Notes under the pieces: model-generated
Seen by the model: the letters and a program-made list of their open reading frames with translations, nothing else
Database searches by the model: none
What the model was told of the DNA's origin: nothing
Part shown: one piece after another, positions 13,072 through 23,400 of the stretch
How positions within the stretch are numbered: position 1 is the first letter of the stretch
Layout of the letters: the number at the start of each line of letters is the position of its first letter
Assembly (NCBI GenBank): GCA_037179385.1
Contig: CM074179.1
Location: 2,790,001-2,854,000, forward strand
Direction: 5' to 3'
From: Holothuria scabra
Taxonomy: Eukaryota > Echinodermata > Holothuroidea > Aspidochirotida > Holothuriidae
DNA length: 64,000 bases
Position numbers and translations under genes: made by a program

Positions 13072-16000
13072 CACTTGCTTCGGTACGCTCTAACTCAACA
13101 AGGGAAGGTTGGATGAAACTTGGATTTGGTACATAGATTTGTCATAGGGAGAAGGTGTGCCCTATCGTTTTTGGTGGAGGTCAAAGGTCATTTGGGGTCA
13201 CCAGAGGTCAAAAACAAAAAAACCTTCTCAACAGGATATTTCTAGTTAGGAAACTTGGATAGATGTCATACTTGGTGCATGGATGTGTTATAGTGTAAGG
13301 ATGAAATTGGATATGTTCGGTGAAGGTCAAGGGGTCATCTGAGGTCACCAGGGGTCAAACACTGAAAAACGTTTTTACACAGTATTTTAAGGTAGAAAGG
13401 ACAGATTTCAAATCAATCTGTGTTTGATTAAGGTCAAAGGTCATCAAAGTCACTGGAGGTCAACTGCTAGAAATGTTATTTAGAAAATCTTGTAAGCTAG
13501 ATAAAGATAGTTTCAAAAGATTTTTTATCTCACCTGGTTTTGCATGCTTACGCACTCAAACACCTTAGAAATTTGTCCTTTTTGTTCGTTCAGTAATGAT
13601 TCCTTTGGGTTGTACACATATTTTGGATCATTCAAAGTTTTAAAAGGGCAATAACTGAAATCTGTAGATTTCACTGAGCACAGGTCACTTTGCATTAAAC
13701 TGGTCTCTCTGCCAGTGGAAGCAATGCATGGATTCTACAATATGTCTCTTTAATACTGCTGTGCTCTGTGGGGTAACCTTATCCTCATTCTATTATCACA
13801 CTTCATTAATCACTTGCTTCTGCTTGACTGCTGAATAAACCCTGTTTTCTGTGTAGAGGTAGCAAACAGGACAAGTGGTAGATTGTTTTCAAGTAACAGC
13901 AAGTTTTATTTGAGAACAGGTAAAAATAACTTGTGAGAGAAATACAAGGGGTGTTTTTCATTCTCTGGCCACATTTTGTATCATTTAATGGTGATAATAT
14001 CAAATTTGATTACAAGCATAAATACATATGGAAATGAGGCAGTGTTTTTGAAGGATCACCAAGCATTACAAAAGTTGAATGTTAGTAAGGCCACAGAAAT
14101 TTAATCTTTGATTTCATGTAAAATTAGTACTAAAATACCCCTTGTGAAGATGTTACAAACATTGAGTATGAACTTTTGCTTAGCTCTATTTCACAGACTG
14201 GCTTTACAGTTCTCATAATATCTAGAAAGGAACCACAGTGCCCATTGGGCTCTTGTTATTTTTTTACATACTTTACTCTTGTACCATTATTGGCATAATT
14301 TAATAGCGTTGTTTTAAGGCCCAGATAACAAAATGCCCAAACAGTCACCAGTAACTGTACTACCTGCACTTTATTCTGATGAAAAGGGTCTTCTGTAATG
14401 TAGGGATAGGTTTTGCCGAAACATATCTTCATGCTTTATACGAAATAGTGAATGTTGTCGCTGTGCTAAGTTAATTACTTCCACATCAAGCGTGATTATA
14501 AGCTTACAAAATACACCGACTGACATTAAATTCACCCTCCCGGCCAATGAAAGATGCTGCAAAGGGCGCAACAATAATTGTAGCGCAAATGGCCCTCTTG
14601 TTGTCGGGGATAATTGTCAACAGAGACAATAAAAAGAGTTTACAAAGATACCAAAATAGCTTCCACAGCATTTTTCAAAATCATTTGAAGAGAACATTCA
14701 GGTTAAAATAAAATAAAACTGTTATCACAGTGGTAATGATTTAAGGGTTTTAATGAGCAGTTTCCGTTTTGCTTTTCTTCAAGTGACCATTCTCATGATA
14801 AATGGCTATTTCTGACAATGCATGATAATACCAAGAAAGCGCTTATTTCTGTACTTTCGTGGTCTAAAACGGCAGAAAATTGCATCTAATAAGCCTAGGT
14901 TTACATAGGCTACTTTTATTTATTATGAATTCGGTGTCTAGAGAGCCAAGCAGACCCTTTGTCTTGGCTATTTCTTTCAATGTACTTAATTAATGGCTAT
15001 TTCAGAGTGGTCACATGATGTCCTTTACGTCAATTACGGTAATGTTTCTTCGTGTACTTATCTTGATTTCCCAATGCCAAAAATGTTCACCGAACGGTGA
15101 TTAATTTCCATAACTTTTTCCGACTGTAAGATTGCTTGCTATTTAGCTCTAGCAGGTTTAATCTTTTTCTTCACAAAGTAGCCCATTACTACATTAAAAT
15201 CTTAAATCGAGACCTTACACAAAGTATAATGACCGCCTTCATACTAGACTGTGGAAGAGAGGGATAGAAACATGGGCGTCCGCAGGTAGAGGCAAGGGGG
15301 GAACTTGCCCTCCCCTGAAAAATAAAAAAAAACCTGAAAAAACCAAGAAAACATAAAGAAAAAGACGAAGAAAAATTAACATCAACATTTCTTAACAGTT
15401 CACTCAGTGTTTTCCCTATTTATATGCGGTAAATAGGCTTTAGAAATGCCATTTCCAGCGATCTGAAAGGCATTTTGGGCCAAACTTTTCTTGCTCTCCG
15501 CGCCAACGCATGGTGGGGCGGAGCCTTTCCCCCTAAGAGAATTTTGTCCCCCCCCCCCCAAAAAAAAAAAAAAAAAAAAATTTCTTCTGCGGAGGTACAT
15601 GGATAGAAAATTTAAGCATGTTTTAAAGAAAAACTTGCTGAGGAGAAATGGCAAAGAAGTCTTCTATCAGGTGCGGAAAATCAAAAGGAAAGTCTGAAAA
15701 ACCGTGGCTGATCGTGCTGAGGCTCAGGGTATTTACTCCTTCGAAGCGCCCCTGCAGACCATTTTCGCCCCCTCTGACCGAAATCTCTAGCTCCGCCACT
15801 GATTCTTTACCTGGTTGTTCAAGAGTGATTTGATTTGGGTAGTTGTGTGTGATTGCGCTCGCACACCCATGAGCACAAAATACAAAAACTGCAATGTGGC
15901 TAACTTATTTTAACCCTTTACCGTTGTTTGGGTCCTTTTGGGCCTAGGCGGAGAGCGCGGCTTTCACCCATCTTTACTGTTTCACGCGGAGCTCGAAACT

Positions 16001-17055
16001 GCGAGTAGCTACCCGAAAATTCGGCCACAACAACGAGAGAGACAATAGTTTAAGGTCACGGGGTCAATAGCCTACGGAAGGTGATGCGGGGCGTGCTACG
16101 TCCGCTTTTCCGCCCACTCCCGAGGCGCGCAAATATGCCCTGATTGGAGCACAACGGTAAAGGGTGAAATATTCTGTTTGTTCCGATAACATCATTACGC
16201 ACCATAGTGTTAGTGAGTGTTACCTAACACATTTTATTCATTGCATTTGCATCTAAATATAGAACATTTGCTCTTAATTTTTTCTTAAAACATACATGGT
16301 GATACCAAGAAGATACATGTTCTTTGTGTCTTATAACTTGCATGAGTGATGTACGGTTCAATGGCGGCACTAAAAGTTTTATTGTTTCAGTAAAAGTCGG
16401 CTATTAGGCTCTACATAAAAAATTCCACCTACTGTAATGTAAAAAGGATTATTTTTTGCCAGAATATTTGTGATTAAAATATTTTTCTTCACTTTTGAGA
16501 AATGTTACTGCTTTCTTTCCTCTAACAGATGTTTTCCGCAACCAACTGTGGAACTTGCTTAGCAGAATTCAAGATGTTAGTATATTACATTTTGTTTTTG
16601 AATTCGTATGAGAATCCTTAGGCAGCTGTCACATGTGCAATATCTGATCAAACTTATCTGAGTTGATTTCGAAGTATCCCAGTGACACTAGGGTATTTTT
16701 CACATCCAGTAATGAACTTTGGCGTTATTCAGGTAGTCATAGAATGATAAAGGTAGTCTAAATACTCCCTGAAAGATATTTCAGAACCTTGGAATAAACT
16801 TGATATAAACACTCTGTTCTGTTTTATTCGTTTTGGGTAAAGGCCCTTCATTATTTGGCAAAAATAAAGCTTTTGGAAGTGGTAAAATCAGAGGAATTAA
16901 AACTGATGTTTGCTTAGCGCAGCCTATCGGGCTGTCGAGTGACAAAATCGTTGCAATTGTAAAGCATGAAAACCCCCGTGGTGCTCACACTTTTTCATAA
17001 ATATAGTACTTCTGTTTTTGTTGTATTGCAGATTCTAGATGATAACAGAAATTAA
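3823..17055 (+). CDS. DED-ZU5-UPA-DED protein gene (nine visible exons, 5' end missing)
   Basis: Exons at 3823-4146, 5048-5542, 5949-6175, 7415-7570, 8075-8227, 8735-8795, 9816-10169, 16529-16575 and 17032-17055 join with matching phases and give 613 residues plus stop; one extra base must come from an unseen upstream exon. Domain order: a death-effector-like fold (residues ~1-100), a linker, a ZU5 domain (~165-300, GGTVSNAGITLSIPEGTF then ISPIVYLEPAGL), a UPA-like region (~300-450, RVRLLVFVESIL), a second DED-like fold (~475-565) and a short tail ending WNLLSRIQDILDDNRN. ZU5-UPA-death modules are known from PIDD, UNC5 and ankyrins, where they form an autoinhibitory or assembly platform in apoptosis and NF-kB signalling. 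Inferred role: cytoplasmic signalling adaptor. No catalytic domain or membrane segment is visible. The two terminal exons are the least certain. Confidence 0.7.
5048..5542 (+). CDS. Exon: linker and first part of ZU5 domain
   Basis: Acceptor 'attaacag' ends at 5,047; donor TCAG|GTAGGC starts at 5,543. With the preceding G it begins Asp-Val-Arg-Arg. A charged, Ser-rich linker (about 55 residues) is followed by ZU5 signatures: EGGTVSNAGITLSIPEGTFC, then a hydrophobic strand (IIGVGVIGRPNP), then ISPIVYLEPAGLVLAAPVLL and TVQHSL. This is the classic ZU5 pattern of a Gly-Gly start, an 'IPxGxF' turn and 'SPxVxLxPxGLxLxxPVxLxxxH'. Confidence 0.85.
5949..6175 (+). CDS. Exon: ZU5 end and start of UPA region
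   Basis: Acceptor 'ctctctacag' ends at 5,948; donor GAG|GTACAA starts at 6,176. The first two bases complete Asp, and the exon ends in phase 0. It encodes DETAWKEETLLDLPITEKRI, then LEITSFGYFFVSFLSQNVIP (the last ZU5 strands) and VQRVRLLVFVESILDVRDDI with ITIIFCSDCDPVYE, which resembles the opening of a UPA domain. Length 227 nt matches a 75-codon block plus the split codon. Confidence 0.75.
6985..7180 (+). mobile_element. tRNA-derived SINE in an intron
   Basis: 'ggtgtagtggtggcgcactc' is an A-box-like tRNA head; 'ctctcatgcaagaggtccg' forms an anticodon-arm-like stem (CCTCT/AGAGG), and 'gtttaaattcgag' is a degenerate B box. A non-tRNA body and the tail 'acaatccagtgtccacaatt' follow. The broken B box and attached body indicate a SINE rather than a working tRNA gene. 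Confidence 0.6.
7415..7570 (+). CDS. Exon: UPA-like region, middle
   Basis: Acceptor 'ttatttccag' ends at 7,414; donor ACTAAG|GTTTGT starts at 7,571. It has 52 whole codons, phase 0 on both sides, and reads MLLSAHRSKLLIASDPVMHV, then QLCEKDSTPNCVDVTLSSFD and DTYAPESQESTK. The 'VxVxLCEKDSxxxxVDVTLSSF' stretch fits the beta-rich UPA fold ('...VTVRLTDLSPGW' in vertebrate members). The match is at pattern level only. Confidence 0.65.
8075..8227 (+). CDS. Exon: UPA-like region, end
   Basis: Acceptor 'ctttcctag' ends at 8,074; donor AAG|GTGAGT starts at 8,228. It has 51 codons, phase 0 on both sides: ILAINQLMSSTGVNEQFKLS, then KKEGEDFQDVSFKITVSQGD and EIMIELKLKTK. Alternating hydrophobic strands (VSFKITV, IMIELKL) continue the beta fold. 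It does not join directly to the exon at 9,816, which needs phase 1; the small exon at 8,735 resolves this. Confidence 0.65.
8735..8795 (+). CDS. Small 61-nt linking exon
   Basis: Too short for an ORF scan. A good polypyrimidine tract and 'cttcaccag' acceptor end at 8,734, followed by 20 codons (IKDLLISRDSKYQLLHMTSL) and one base, then the donor G|GTAACG at 8,796. It enters in phase 0 and leaves in phase 1, exactly bridging the exons at 8,075-8,227 and 9,816-10,169, which are otherwise incompatible. Its reality is inferred from phase and splice-site fit. Confidence 0.6.
9816..10169 (+). CDS. Exon: second death-effector-like domain
   Basis: Acceptor 'attaacacag' ends at 9,815; donor GTAG|GTAAGG starts at 10,170; phase 1 on both sides. 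It encodes DLTLYKKSKAEMASQLSEQD, then VSMLAHYFGLTRMEKKSLYE and GMKLMEILSDKNIIQPGRM...IILDYIKEI. The layout (LYKK...LSEQDVSMLAHYFGL...LMEILSDKNII...) parallels the first domain, so the protein carries two related death folds flanking ZU5-UPA. A divergent death domain is the alternative reading. The Ser/Glu-rich end (CDEKSPRREDGTSPLTATV) is probably a flexible tail. Confidence 0.7.
10170..12960. other. Large intron, left part: no recognised gene
   Basis: AT-rich sequence between the exons at 10,169 and 16,529. A G-rich block at about 11,400-11,470 ('ggggggctggggagggggct' followed by 'ttagccccgc') looks like a MITE interior. Two overlapping reading frames at 11,600-11,955 run through an A-rich tract and match nothing I know. 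A C-run occurs at 12,790-12,801. Confidence 0.5.
12976..13500 (+). repeat. Hairpin-(TG)n-DR1 array repeat, copy 2
   Basis: GGTTCCTTGC at 12,976 pairs with GCAAAGGAACC ending at 13,000, followed by 'tatgtagtcaggttggcg', (TG)n to about 13,072, 'acacttgcttcggtacgctc', then degenerate array units with 'gaggtcaaaggtcatttggg' near 13,176, 'gaaggtcaaggggtcatctg' near 13,322 and 'aaggtcaaaggtcatcaaag' near 13,432. It lies inside the long intron of the DED-ZU5 gene, same orientation. Confidence 0.75.
13501..16528. other. Large intron, right part
   Basis: No coding exon is convincing. It contains a nonautonomous DNA element at 15,272-15,803 (separate entry). The rest is unique-looking AT-rich DNA. Confidence 0.45.
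15272..15803. mobile_element. Nonautonomous DNA element with C/A homopolymers
   Basis: Left end 'catgggcgtccgcaggtaga' and right end 'ctctagctccgccactga' are the kind of termini seen repeatedly in this window (GGCG/CGCC ends near G- or C-runs). The interior has C-run plus A-run (about 15,549-15,580) and frames with no similarity to proteins. Boundaries are approximate, and no target duplication was confirmed. Confidence 0.35.
16529..16575 (+). CDS. Probable penultimate 47-nt exon
   Basis: A strong acceptor 'tttcctctaacag' ends at 16,528. Joined in phase 1 to the exon at 10,169 it reads D-VFRNQLWNLLSRIQD and ends at a weak donor GAT|GTTAGT. The 6.4-kb intron before it is long and may hide other exons. 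The amphipathic peptide continues without a stop into the next proposed exon. Confidence 0.45.
17032..17055 (+). CDS. Probable terminal exon with stop
   Basis: Acceptor 'tttgttgtattgcag' ends at 17,031. Joined in phase 0 it adds ILDDNRN and TAA at 17,053-17,055, giving a C-terminus WNLLSRIQDILDDNRN. With it the whole set of visible exons sums to an exact multiple of three. A poly(A) signal lies 560 nt downstream. Confidence 0.45.
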   Translation: MLDDNRN

Positions 17056-17613
17056 ACTGACTCAACCAAGATTTCGAAGACTATGTACTTGTTGAAGATG
17101 CGGCGTCGTTGACAGTCACCTCACTGAAGTAATTGTGCCACCGTTTGGTCTTGGTGTGGACTTTCCGACTTACTTCAAATTATCATTCTGTTGCATTTCG
17201 GTGATTGTTGCTTACCACTTATTGGTGCCCTAATCTATGTTTAAATCTTACAGGATTCACCCGATTTAATATTCAGTGTCTGTAAATTAGAGAATATTCA
17301 AATGTGTTAGTTCAAACGGCTTAGAAGTAACGGTCTCTGTCAAAAAATTAGAGCAGAGAGTGAAATTTATTTAACAAGGCTTGTAAATATTTTAGGAATT
17401 AAATTTAGAGATAATTTAATTGCACTACTTATGTCAGTCAGTTATTTCAGTTAAAAGCCGTTAGGTGCAGTGATTGCTGTATCACTGTTTTAGTATAGAT
17501 GTTATGCTGATCAACAAATCATGATATCAACGTTTTCAGCAGTTTTGCATCGGTGACCCCAACAGAGCTCGACAAAGACTGAAATCTTTTCTTTCAAATA
17601 CATTTACGTGTTA

Positions 17614-17619
17614 AATAAA
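17614..17619 (+). terminator. Candidate poly(A) signal of the DED-ZU5 gene
   Basis: AATAAA lies about 560 nt past the proposed stop, in AT-rich sequence without other exons. It is a plausible cleavage signal; a second AATAAA near 18,605 is an alternative. Confidence 0.35.
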
Positions 17620-17789
17620 TTTTCCTTCCATTACTTTATCTTTTCTGATGACGTAATTGAGTCTGGTTGACAATTTTTGACATTCCGTGACTTAGTGAGC
17701 AACTCGGCACATCTTTATGTAAAATACGAGAACACGCATCTCCTGATTATACCTAATTTAAAGGCAGTCAACCCGAAACTACATTGTCT

Positions 17790-18070
17790 TTAGAGGTCCA
17801 CAGAAACTCTGAATTGGCACACCTCTTTGGTTAACAGCAATTTCAAAGAGCAGCAGAGTACTCTAGCTCATATGACACAGCTTGTACTGTGCTGAAAGTA
17901 TTTTGATTACAAATTAATGGGGTCTTGCATACTCAACGACCCGGAAGAAATAAACTGAGGTTGTGTCTGGATGAGGATGAGTTTTAGAGAGATAGGGTAG
18001 GGGTTTGCGTAAGTGGGTAAGGCGAATTGGAACTTTTTGGGGTGCAAGGATTAGACCTTGGAAGGTATTC
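17790..18070 (+). repeat. Dispersed ~260-bp repeat (family R3), copy 1
   Basis: Begins 'aggtccacagaaactctgaa' and continues 'ttggcacacctctttggtta', ending around 'aactttttggggtg'. Other copies: 37,495-37,690 (+, internally shortened), 39,596-39,860 (-) and 49,005-49,250 (-). It has no coding capacity. The family has no tRNA or snRNA head that I can see. Confidence 0.6.
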
Positions 18071-18689
18071 ATTGTCACTTTTCATTAGAGGCCGCCATGT
18101 TCATGTCGAAGGCTTTTGAATGTAGTAATAAGATCGATCCATAAATAGGTTTAAAGTATAGGCCTAGTGATCTTTTCTACACTTTTGTTGTACATATACA
18201 TCGCTTGACTTGTTGGGTCCCACGTTTTCAGAATAGTTTACATGATTTCTGTGATAATAAACTTGCACCTAGCCACCATGAAAAAATAAGAGCGTTTATA
18301 AGGTAAAAAGCAATGTAGATAATTTGTGTCCAGATCACTTTCTGCAACCAGAGTAGAGTGGGCTAAATAGAACGAAAAGGAAACTTTAATTCAAGTCTGG
18401 CTTTGATATAGTGCAAAACATCACAAAACTAGGTCATTTAAAAACAAAACAAAAGAATTAAGCGATGAAACTAAATAAGTACTGTAAATGAATTTGTAGT
18501 TTTGCAGTTCTGTAGTCGTTTCAAATATTTTAATGATGCGTTTATTTACCTTAAATTTATAATATTCCATGTTTAAACTACTTTCTGTATGATATACTGT
18601 GCAAATAAAGTAAACTGGAATGAGAAATGGTTACAAATTTCCCCTTACAATGTTGTCAAGGTACTTTAGTTTTACATCAGAGTTTTACA

Positions 18690-18830
18690 GTCTGGAGGTT
18701 TGGAGTTCGAGTTGAGTGGTAGGGTCACACCGATGACTTTAAAAATGGAACATGCTGCTTAGCGCTCAACGCAAGACATGGAGAATTGAAAATAAGCCAG
18801 TGAGCCACTACTGGAAAATTCCATGTTGAC
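18690..18830 (+). mobile_element. tRNA-derived SINE fragment (family of 39.4 and 45.0 kb)
   Basis: 'ggaggtttggagttcgagtt' resembles the B-box region, and 'aaaataagccagtgagccac' with 'tactggaaaatt' matches the body of the better preserved copies ('gggaaaacaagccagtgagc'). It is diverged and truncated. Confidence 0.45.
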
Positions 18831-18931
18831 TTCCATTGAAATGAACAGGATAATTTACATATATATTTTCACGTGTTCTTTTATTGGAACCGTCGTAGGG
18901 ACACTGAGAGAGTGATTTTCCAGTCATAATC

Positions 18932-19026
18932 TTTTTCTAAAGTCCTCCAGACCCTGTGGCAAAGGGCCGTTTGGCGAAACCAAACTTTAACTGCTTTCCG
19001 AAGAAGCTGTTATGTACACTGAAGGA
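18932..19026 (-). mobile_element. U2-headed SINE, copy A (3' part, split by the 5.5-kb element)
   Basis: The tail of a SINE reading on the minus strand: 'tttttctaaagtcctccaga' through 'gaagaagctgttatgtac'. It is collinear with the intact copy at 37,824-38,036 and is interrupted right after 'actgaagga'. The remainder of the same SINE resumes at 24,552. Confidence 0.8.
19018..19026. repeat. Left 9-bp target-site duplication (ACTGAAGGA)
   Basis: Identical to 24,552-24,560 on the other side of the inserted element. The uninterrupted SINE at 37.9 kb has a single 'cactgaagga' at this point, which confirms the duplication. Confidence 0.9.
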
Positions 19027-20084
19027 TAGACTTGCCCCAAGTCTCTCGAAATGTTCTCTCTCAGCTGTAAGGAACCCCCTCTGTCACTATTCTTTCTCTA
19101 CGTGTCACCCCTTTGACCTCTCCCAAAGCACCTCCTCAGACAAACCAAGTTCTCACACCCTCCACTTTCCACTTGGACTCGTTATAACGCCAATACACAC
19201 TGTACTTACCAACCCACATCGACCAGCCCACTTCTACCGGTAATGCCCGCTAACAAGTTCTTACACTCACCGCTTCGAACGTTTCTACTCTGAGTCATTG
19301 TAACGACCGTGCGTGGGAGATTCCTGTTTATACGCTGTGCAAATATCAACAGACGGAGATCTAGCTTGCTCGAAAGACTTGTAGCTTTTGCAACTGGCGA
19401 CGAAGAATTTTGGGCGGTCCGACTTTTAATCACTAATCTCTGTATCCAATGAAAAGCTTTCTATTTGTAAACAGACAGAACTACAACCCGTTCATCACAC
19501 GATGATCTTAATGAATATCCAGCAAATGTCGCAAAATGCCGAAGCCGATTGGATAATAGAGTAAACTATCTTGAAATATATACATCTAAATTCTTAGATA
19601 AATAAAACAATATAGAAATTAAAGATGATGACGTATACAGTTGCCAAAGATACAAGTCTCTCACGGCAAGTCGCAAGTTTGAACTGGCCGCTCAGCAGGC
19701 TCGTGTGTGTGAGCTGTGTATATCTTCGCGAACCGTCGTAAACAGGTGTTACAACACTAGCTCGTTGAAGTTGACGGGGAGTGAGAAGTAATCTGAATAG
19801 TTGTGTAACGCGGGCCCCGCGTCGAGTTCCAAGGGATAGGCTTATTCTGTTTAAGAAAAACTAAAGAGAACTGTGAAAAGAGATTAGTGGCCACGATGCG
19901 AAAATAGGAGACAAAACCAGCAAATTCAAGATTCAAAAGTAATCTGTTTTCTTCTTATTAAAATTACATGTCAGAATTACAAATGTACAAATGATTATGG
20001 CAATATGATTAAACGAATTATGTAGTAATGGTGCTTGGACCTCCAAGTCAGCTCAGCTATCACACTGCAGGCCTTAACCCTGGA

Positions 20085-20460
20085 AGCATACTCCAGTACA
20101 CAACGAATCCCCGTGAACTTGCCCCACAGCTCGCTGATCACCAGCCCTTCAGTATGCTGACAAACTCCGCTGCCTCAACCCGAGCGTGCTCATCCGCCAG
20201 CCTTCAGTGTAGCTCCCTGTTGTGTCTTACCCAGCCGGCTCAACCACAGCGGGCCCAACTGCCGATGTTCAGTACGCTGACCACCTAAGCTGGCTCAACC
20301 TGGGCGTGCTCTTCCGCCAGTCTTCAGCACGCTGACTAACTCAGCCGGCTCAACCCGAGCGTGCTCACAAGCCGATCTTCAGTACGCTGAAAAACTCAGC
20401 CGGCTCAACCCGAGCGCACTCACCGGCTAATCTTCAGTGTATTGACAACCTAGGCGGATG
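20085..20460 (+). repeat. GC-rich ~56-bp minisatellite inside the 5.5-kb element
   Basis: Five to six degenerate units of 'ctcagccggctcaacccgag' + 'cgtgctcaccgccgatct' + 'tcagtacgctga'. The 'tcagtacgctga' landmark recurs near 20,150, 20,270, 20,325, 20,381 and 20,437. It produces a spurious Pro/Ser-rich frame at 20,028-20,288. Base composition is strikingly GC-richer than its surroundings. Confidence 0.75.
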
Positions 20461-23400
20461 TCCCGGGAATACCTGTGGGTACAGGGGGCCAGGAGTCAGC
20501 AGTTGATGTCCCGTTTATTGTTGGGGATTCCGATACATTAGTCTTGGGATTTACCGAAATCCTGGAGCCTTGGATCTCGGCCTAATATCTTCTCTTGTTC
20601 TGCTATTCAACCATCTAGGCCAACATCCAGCCCAACAGACTTATCCTAGACCAATATTACACTAATTGATTCAGAGTGGGGTTCTAGAATAGCATACATC
20701 AGTCGTCAAAGATAAAAGGGGTAATTGGGAAGTTTCGTTAACTTCAGCAGTTGTGTTACACTTGTATGCTCGTAGGCCTAGGCTTACAGCCTAAGCTTCA
20801 CGTTACCTACGCTATTGTAGCCAGTGTAGGCGGGACCCTAAGTATTAGAGTCGGTTACTATAGCTTTTACAGCTTTACCCTCAAAATATCCTGATTCGCT
20901 ATCCCCGAATTATCTTCTAATAATCATGTCACAAACTCCTCACCCACTTTCTTCAGAAACGCAACGTCTAAAGGCAGTTCTTTTTCACACAAACCTCGCA
21001 CCGTTCCTCGCCTTCCTGCTTCAAGGTACAACTCACTGCTACTGTGCCGCGCGAAGCATGTTCACACCTGTTTCTCACAGGCCGGATGTCACGTACGTGG
21101 CTCGTGGAAGCGCGGGAGAACTGTTCTACTGCTTAAACAAAGATATTATAAACATAGATACCAAACTCAGTCAAATTGCAACTGCTCGAAAAGAGCTTCT
21201 TTCTCTTACATTTTATGCATGACGTTTCGTGACGTCATAAGGATTTGAATACTAATTAGCTAAAAGTCATGACTTTTAAAGTCAATTATCTCAGAAACTA
21301 GGAGCCAAAAAATCGTCAAAACCGTGAAAATCAATGAATAAGATGTAAAAAATACTTTCGGTGCCTGGTTCTGAGTGAACTTACGGGTAAAAGTGAGGAT
21401 TTTAGTCCATTTTATGAAACGTGTAAAATGGGTTTCAAATGCTCTGCAAAATCGTTCAGCATTTATTCTATGTTGTTTTAAACTACTCAGTTTTTACTTC
21501 AATAGAAAGAAAATTTTGTTTTCTATCTATTGGTACCATTTTTGCACTATGAAATATTCTCAATGAGTCAGGTACTCGGTAAATTCCACGACGAATCGAT
21601 TGTAGCGCCCAGAGTATATAAACAGTATAGTAGGCCTACTTTCGCGAAATGAACGTTAATGGTCGTCCTATATGTATAACGTTACAACAGCAGCTTAATT
21701 CATCCTCACCAGTATTGTTCCCATTTTGGAGAAAATGGTGTGATACTTGCCCCTTCGACATTTTTGCAATAAATTGTTTGTTTTAATGCCATTTACAAAT
21801 TAAACTAATCAATAGTGTTGCACTGGTATATACTTGTTTGAATGTGATATACCTGTATACACATACAATATATCATAGTCATCATAGAACTGTAACTACA
21901 CAAATAAGCTCTGAGCAAAACTGCATCTTGTTTGCACTAAAACACTGAAAATCACCTCACTTTAAAAAGAGTTGGGCTGACTAAAAATCTGGTTTAAAAA
22001 TCTTTATTCTAGGAAACTGTATCAACTTCAATTCAATGTTCATGCTTTGCAAAAAATTAAAAATAAACTCTATGCATCATATACACTCATGCAGTCAGCA
22101 TATATTGAGCAAGAAACTGAATGAGGGACCTTTCTAAAAGGGCCTGCTTCGACAGGAAGGGCCTTGCAGGAAAGATCATCAGTACAATGTTTAACAAGTG
22201 CTTTTGATTTTTCTCATTAACTCTTGGTAAAATTGAAAAATACTGAAGGCAATTAAAGGCAAATACCAATCAGGTTGCAAGGGAATGAGTATGTCCAGCT
22301 GATCAGGTTTGGCAAATGGGATTTCTTACTTTCAATTCCTTGTGAATTTCTTTTCACATGAATACTAAAATTTACATGATGACGGCTGGACTGTTAGGAT
22401 AGTAATTCATCACTATCCTGTCCTCTTGGGAGAGGAAGGAATGTTCCAATCATTTCTACTAGCCAGTTTGATATGCCTAGTAGCTCAAACAGTCATGTAA
22501 CAATACAGTCTGTTTTTTATGCAGAAAACTACCTAAATGTTGCCCAATATGATTCTCCTTTATGTGATCACCTTAATGATCATAAATAAATAAAATTAAT
22601 GTAACAAATCTAGGAATGAAGGAACAGTTTTCACTTCACTGAGTGCCACATTGATGAGAACCCATTTTAAAACAAAGTTGGGTATACTAGGGTGTGACAA
22701 AACTAGCTGCCAGTGAACATATCATGGATGTCATAATAATCAGTAGTAGGCTTACTGTAATGCAGTTTAGCATCACATTGAGGTGAGCTTTTGGGACAAT
22801 TCAAGTCAGCCAGTGTAAGATTGAGTTTGAGGGAGTGGGAACTTGTTACTGAATAAAAAGTGATATATGCTAGGCATGCCATACAGCCTTGAACACTGTA
22901 ATTCCTGTATCCGAGTCCACAGAAACCACTCCCTCATTTAAGTTAACCAGTATGAAATGCTAGTCACAGTTAAGATGGCAGTACATAATTGCCCATGGAT
23001 GATGGGGTAAGGTTTTTGAATGATGTAAGCTTATGAAGGATTAGAAATTATATAAATTACAAAGCTTGATCTATAGCCCATGGGACTTCATAGAAATAGA
23101 CATAACTTGAAGTTAATGACAGTACAGTATACCACTATACTGTTGGTCTATTATGGAAAATGTTGGAAAGGAGTGATCTGTTTGCGGCACACTGCTGAAA
23201 CTATCAGGTAAGAAAGAATAATAACCCATGGATATGTCCAGACTGAGGTTGAACCCTCTAAATTTAGGGTGTGGTTAATCCAGGCTGACTTGGTCATGAT
23301 TCATACACCCCTGCAGTCCCACTATCCCAGGTTTACTTTACAACTAGGCTAAGTTACATGCAAGCCCCCCATTGGCCACAGTGCCAGCATTGTACTGAAT

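Noticed and set aside
20028..20288. Pro/Ser-rich protein frame
   Set aside because: It runs through a GC-rich minisatellite inside a mobile element; no start context, splice sites or homology.
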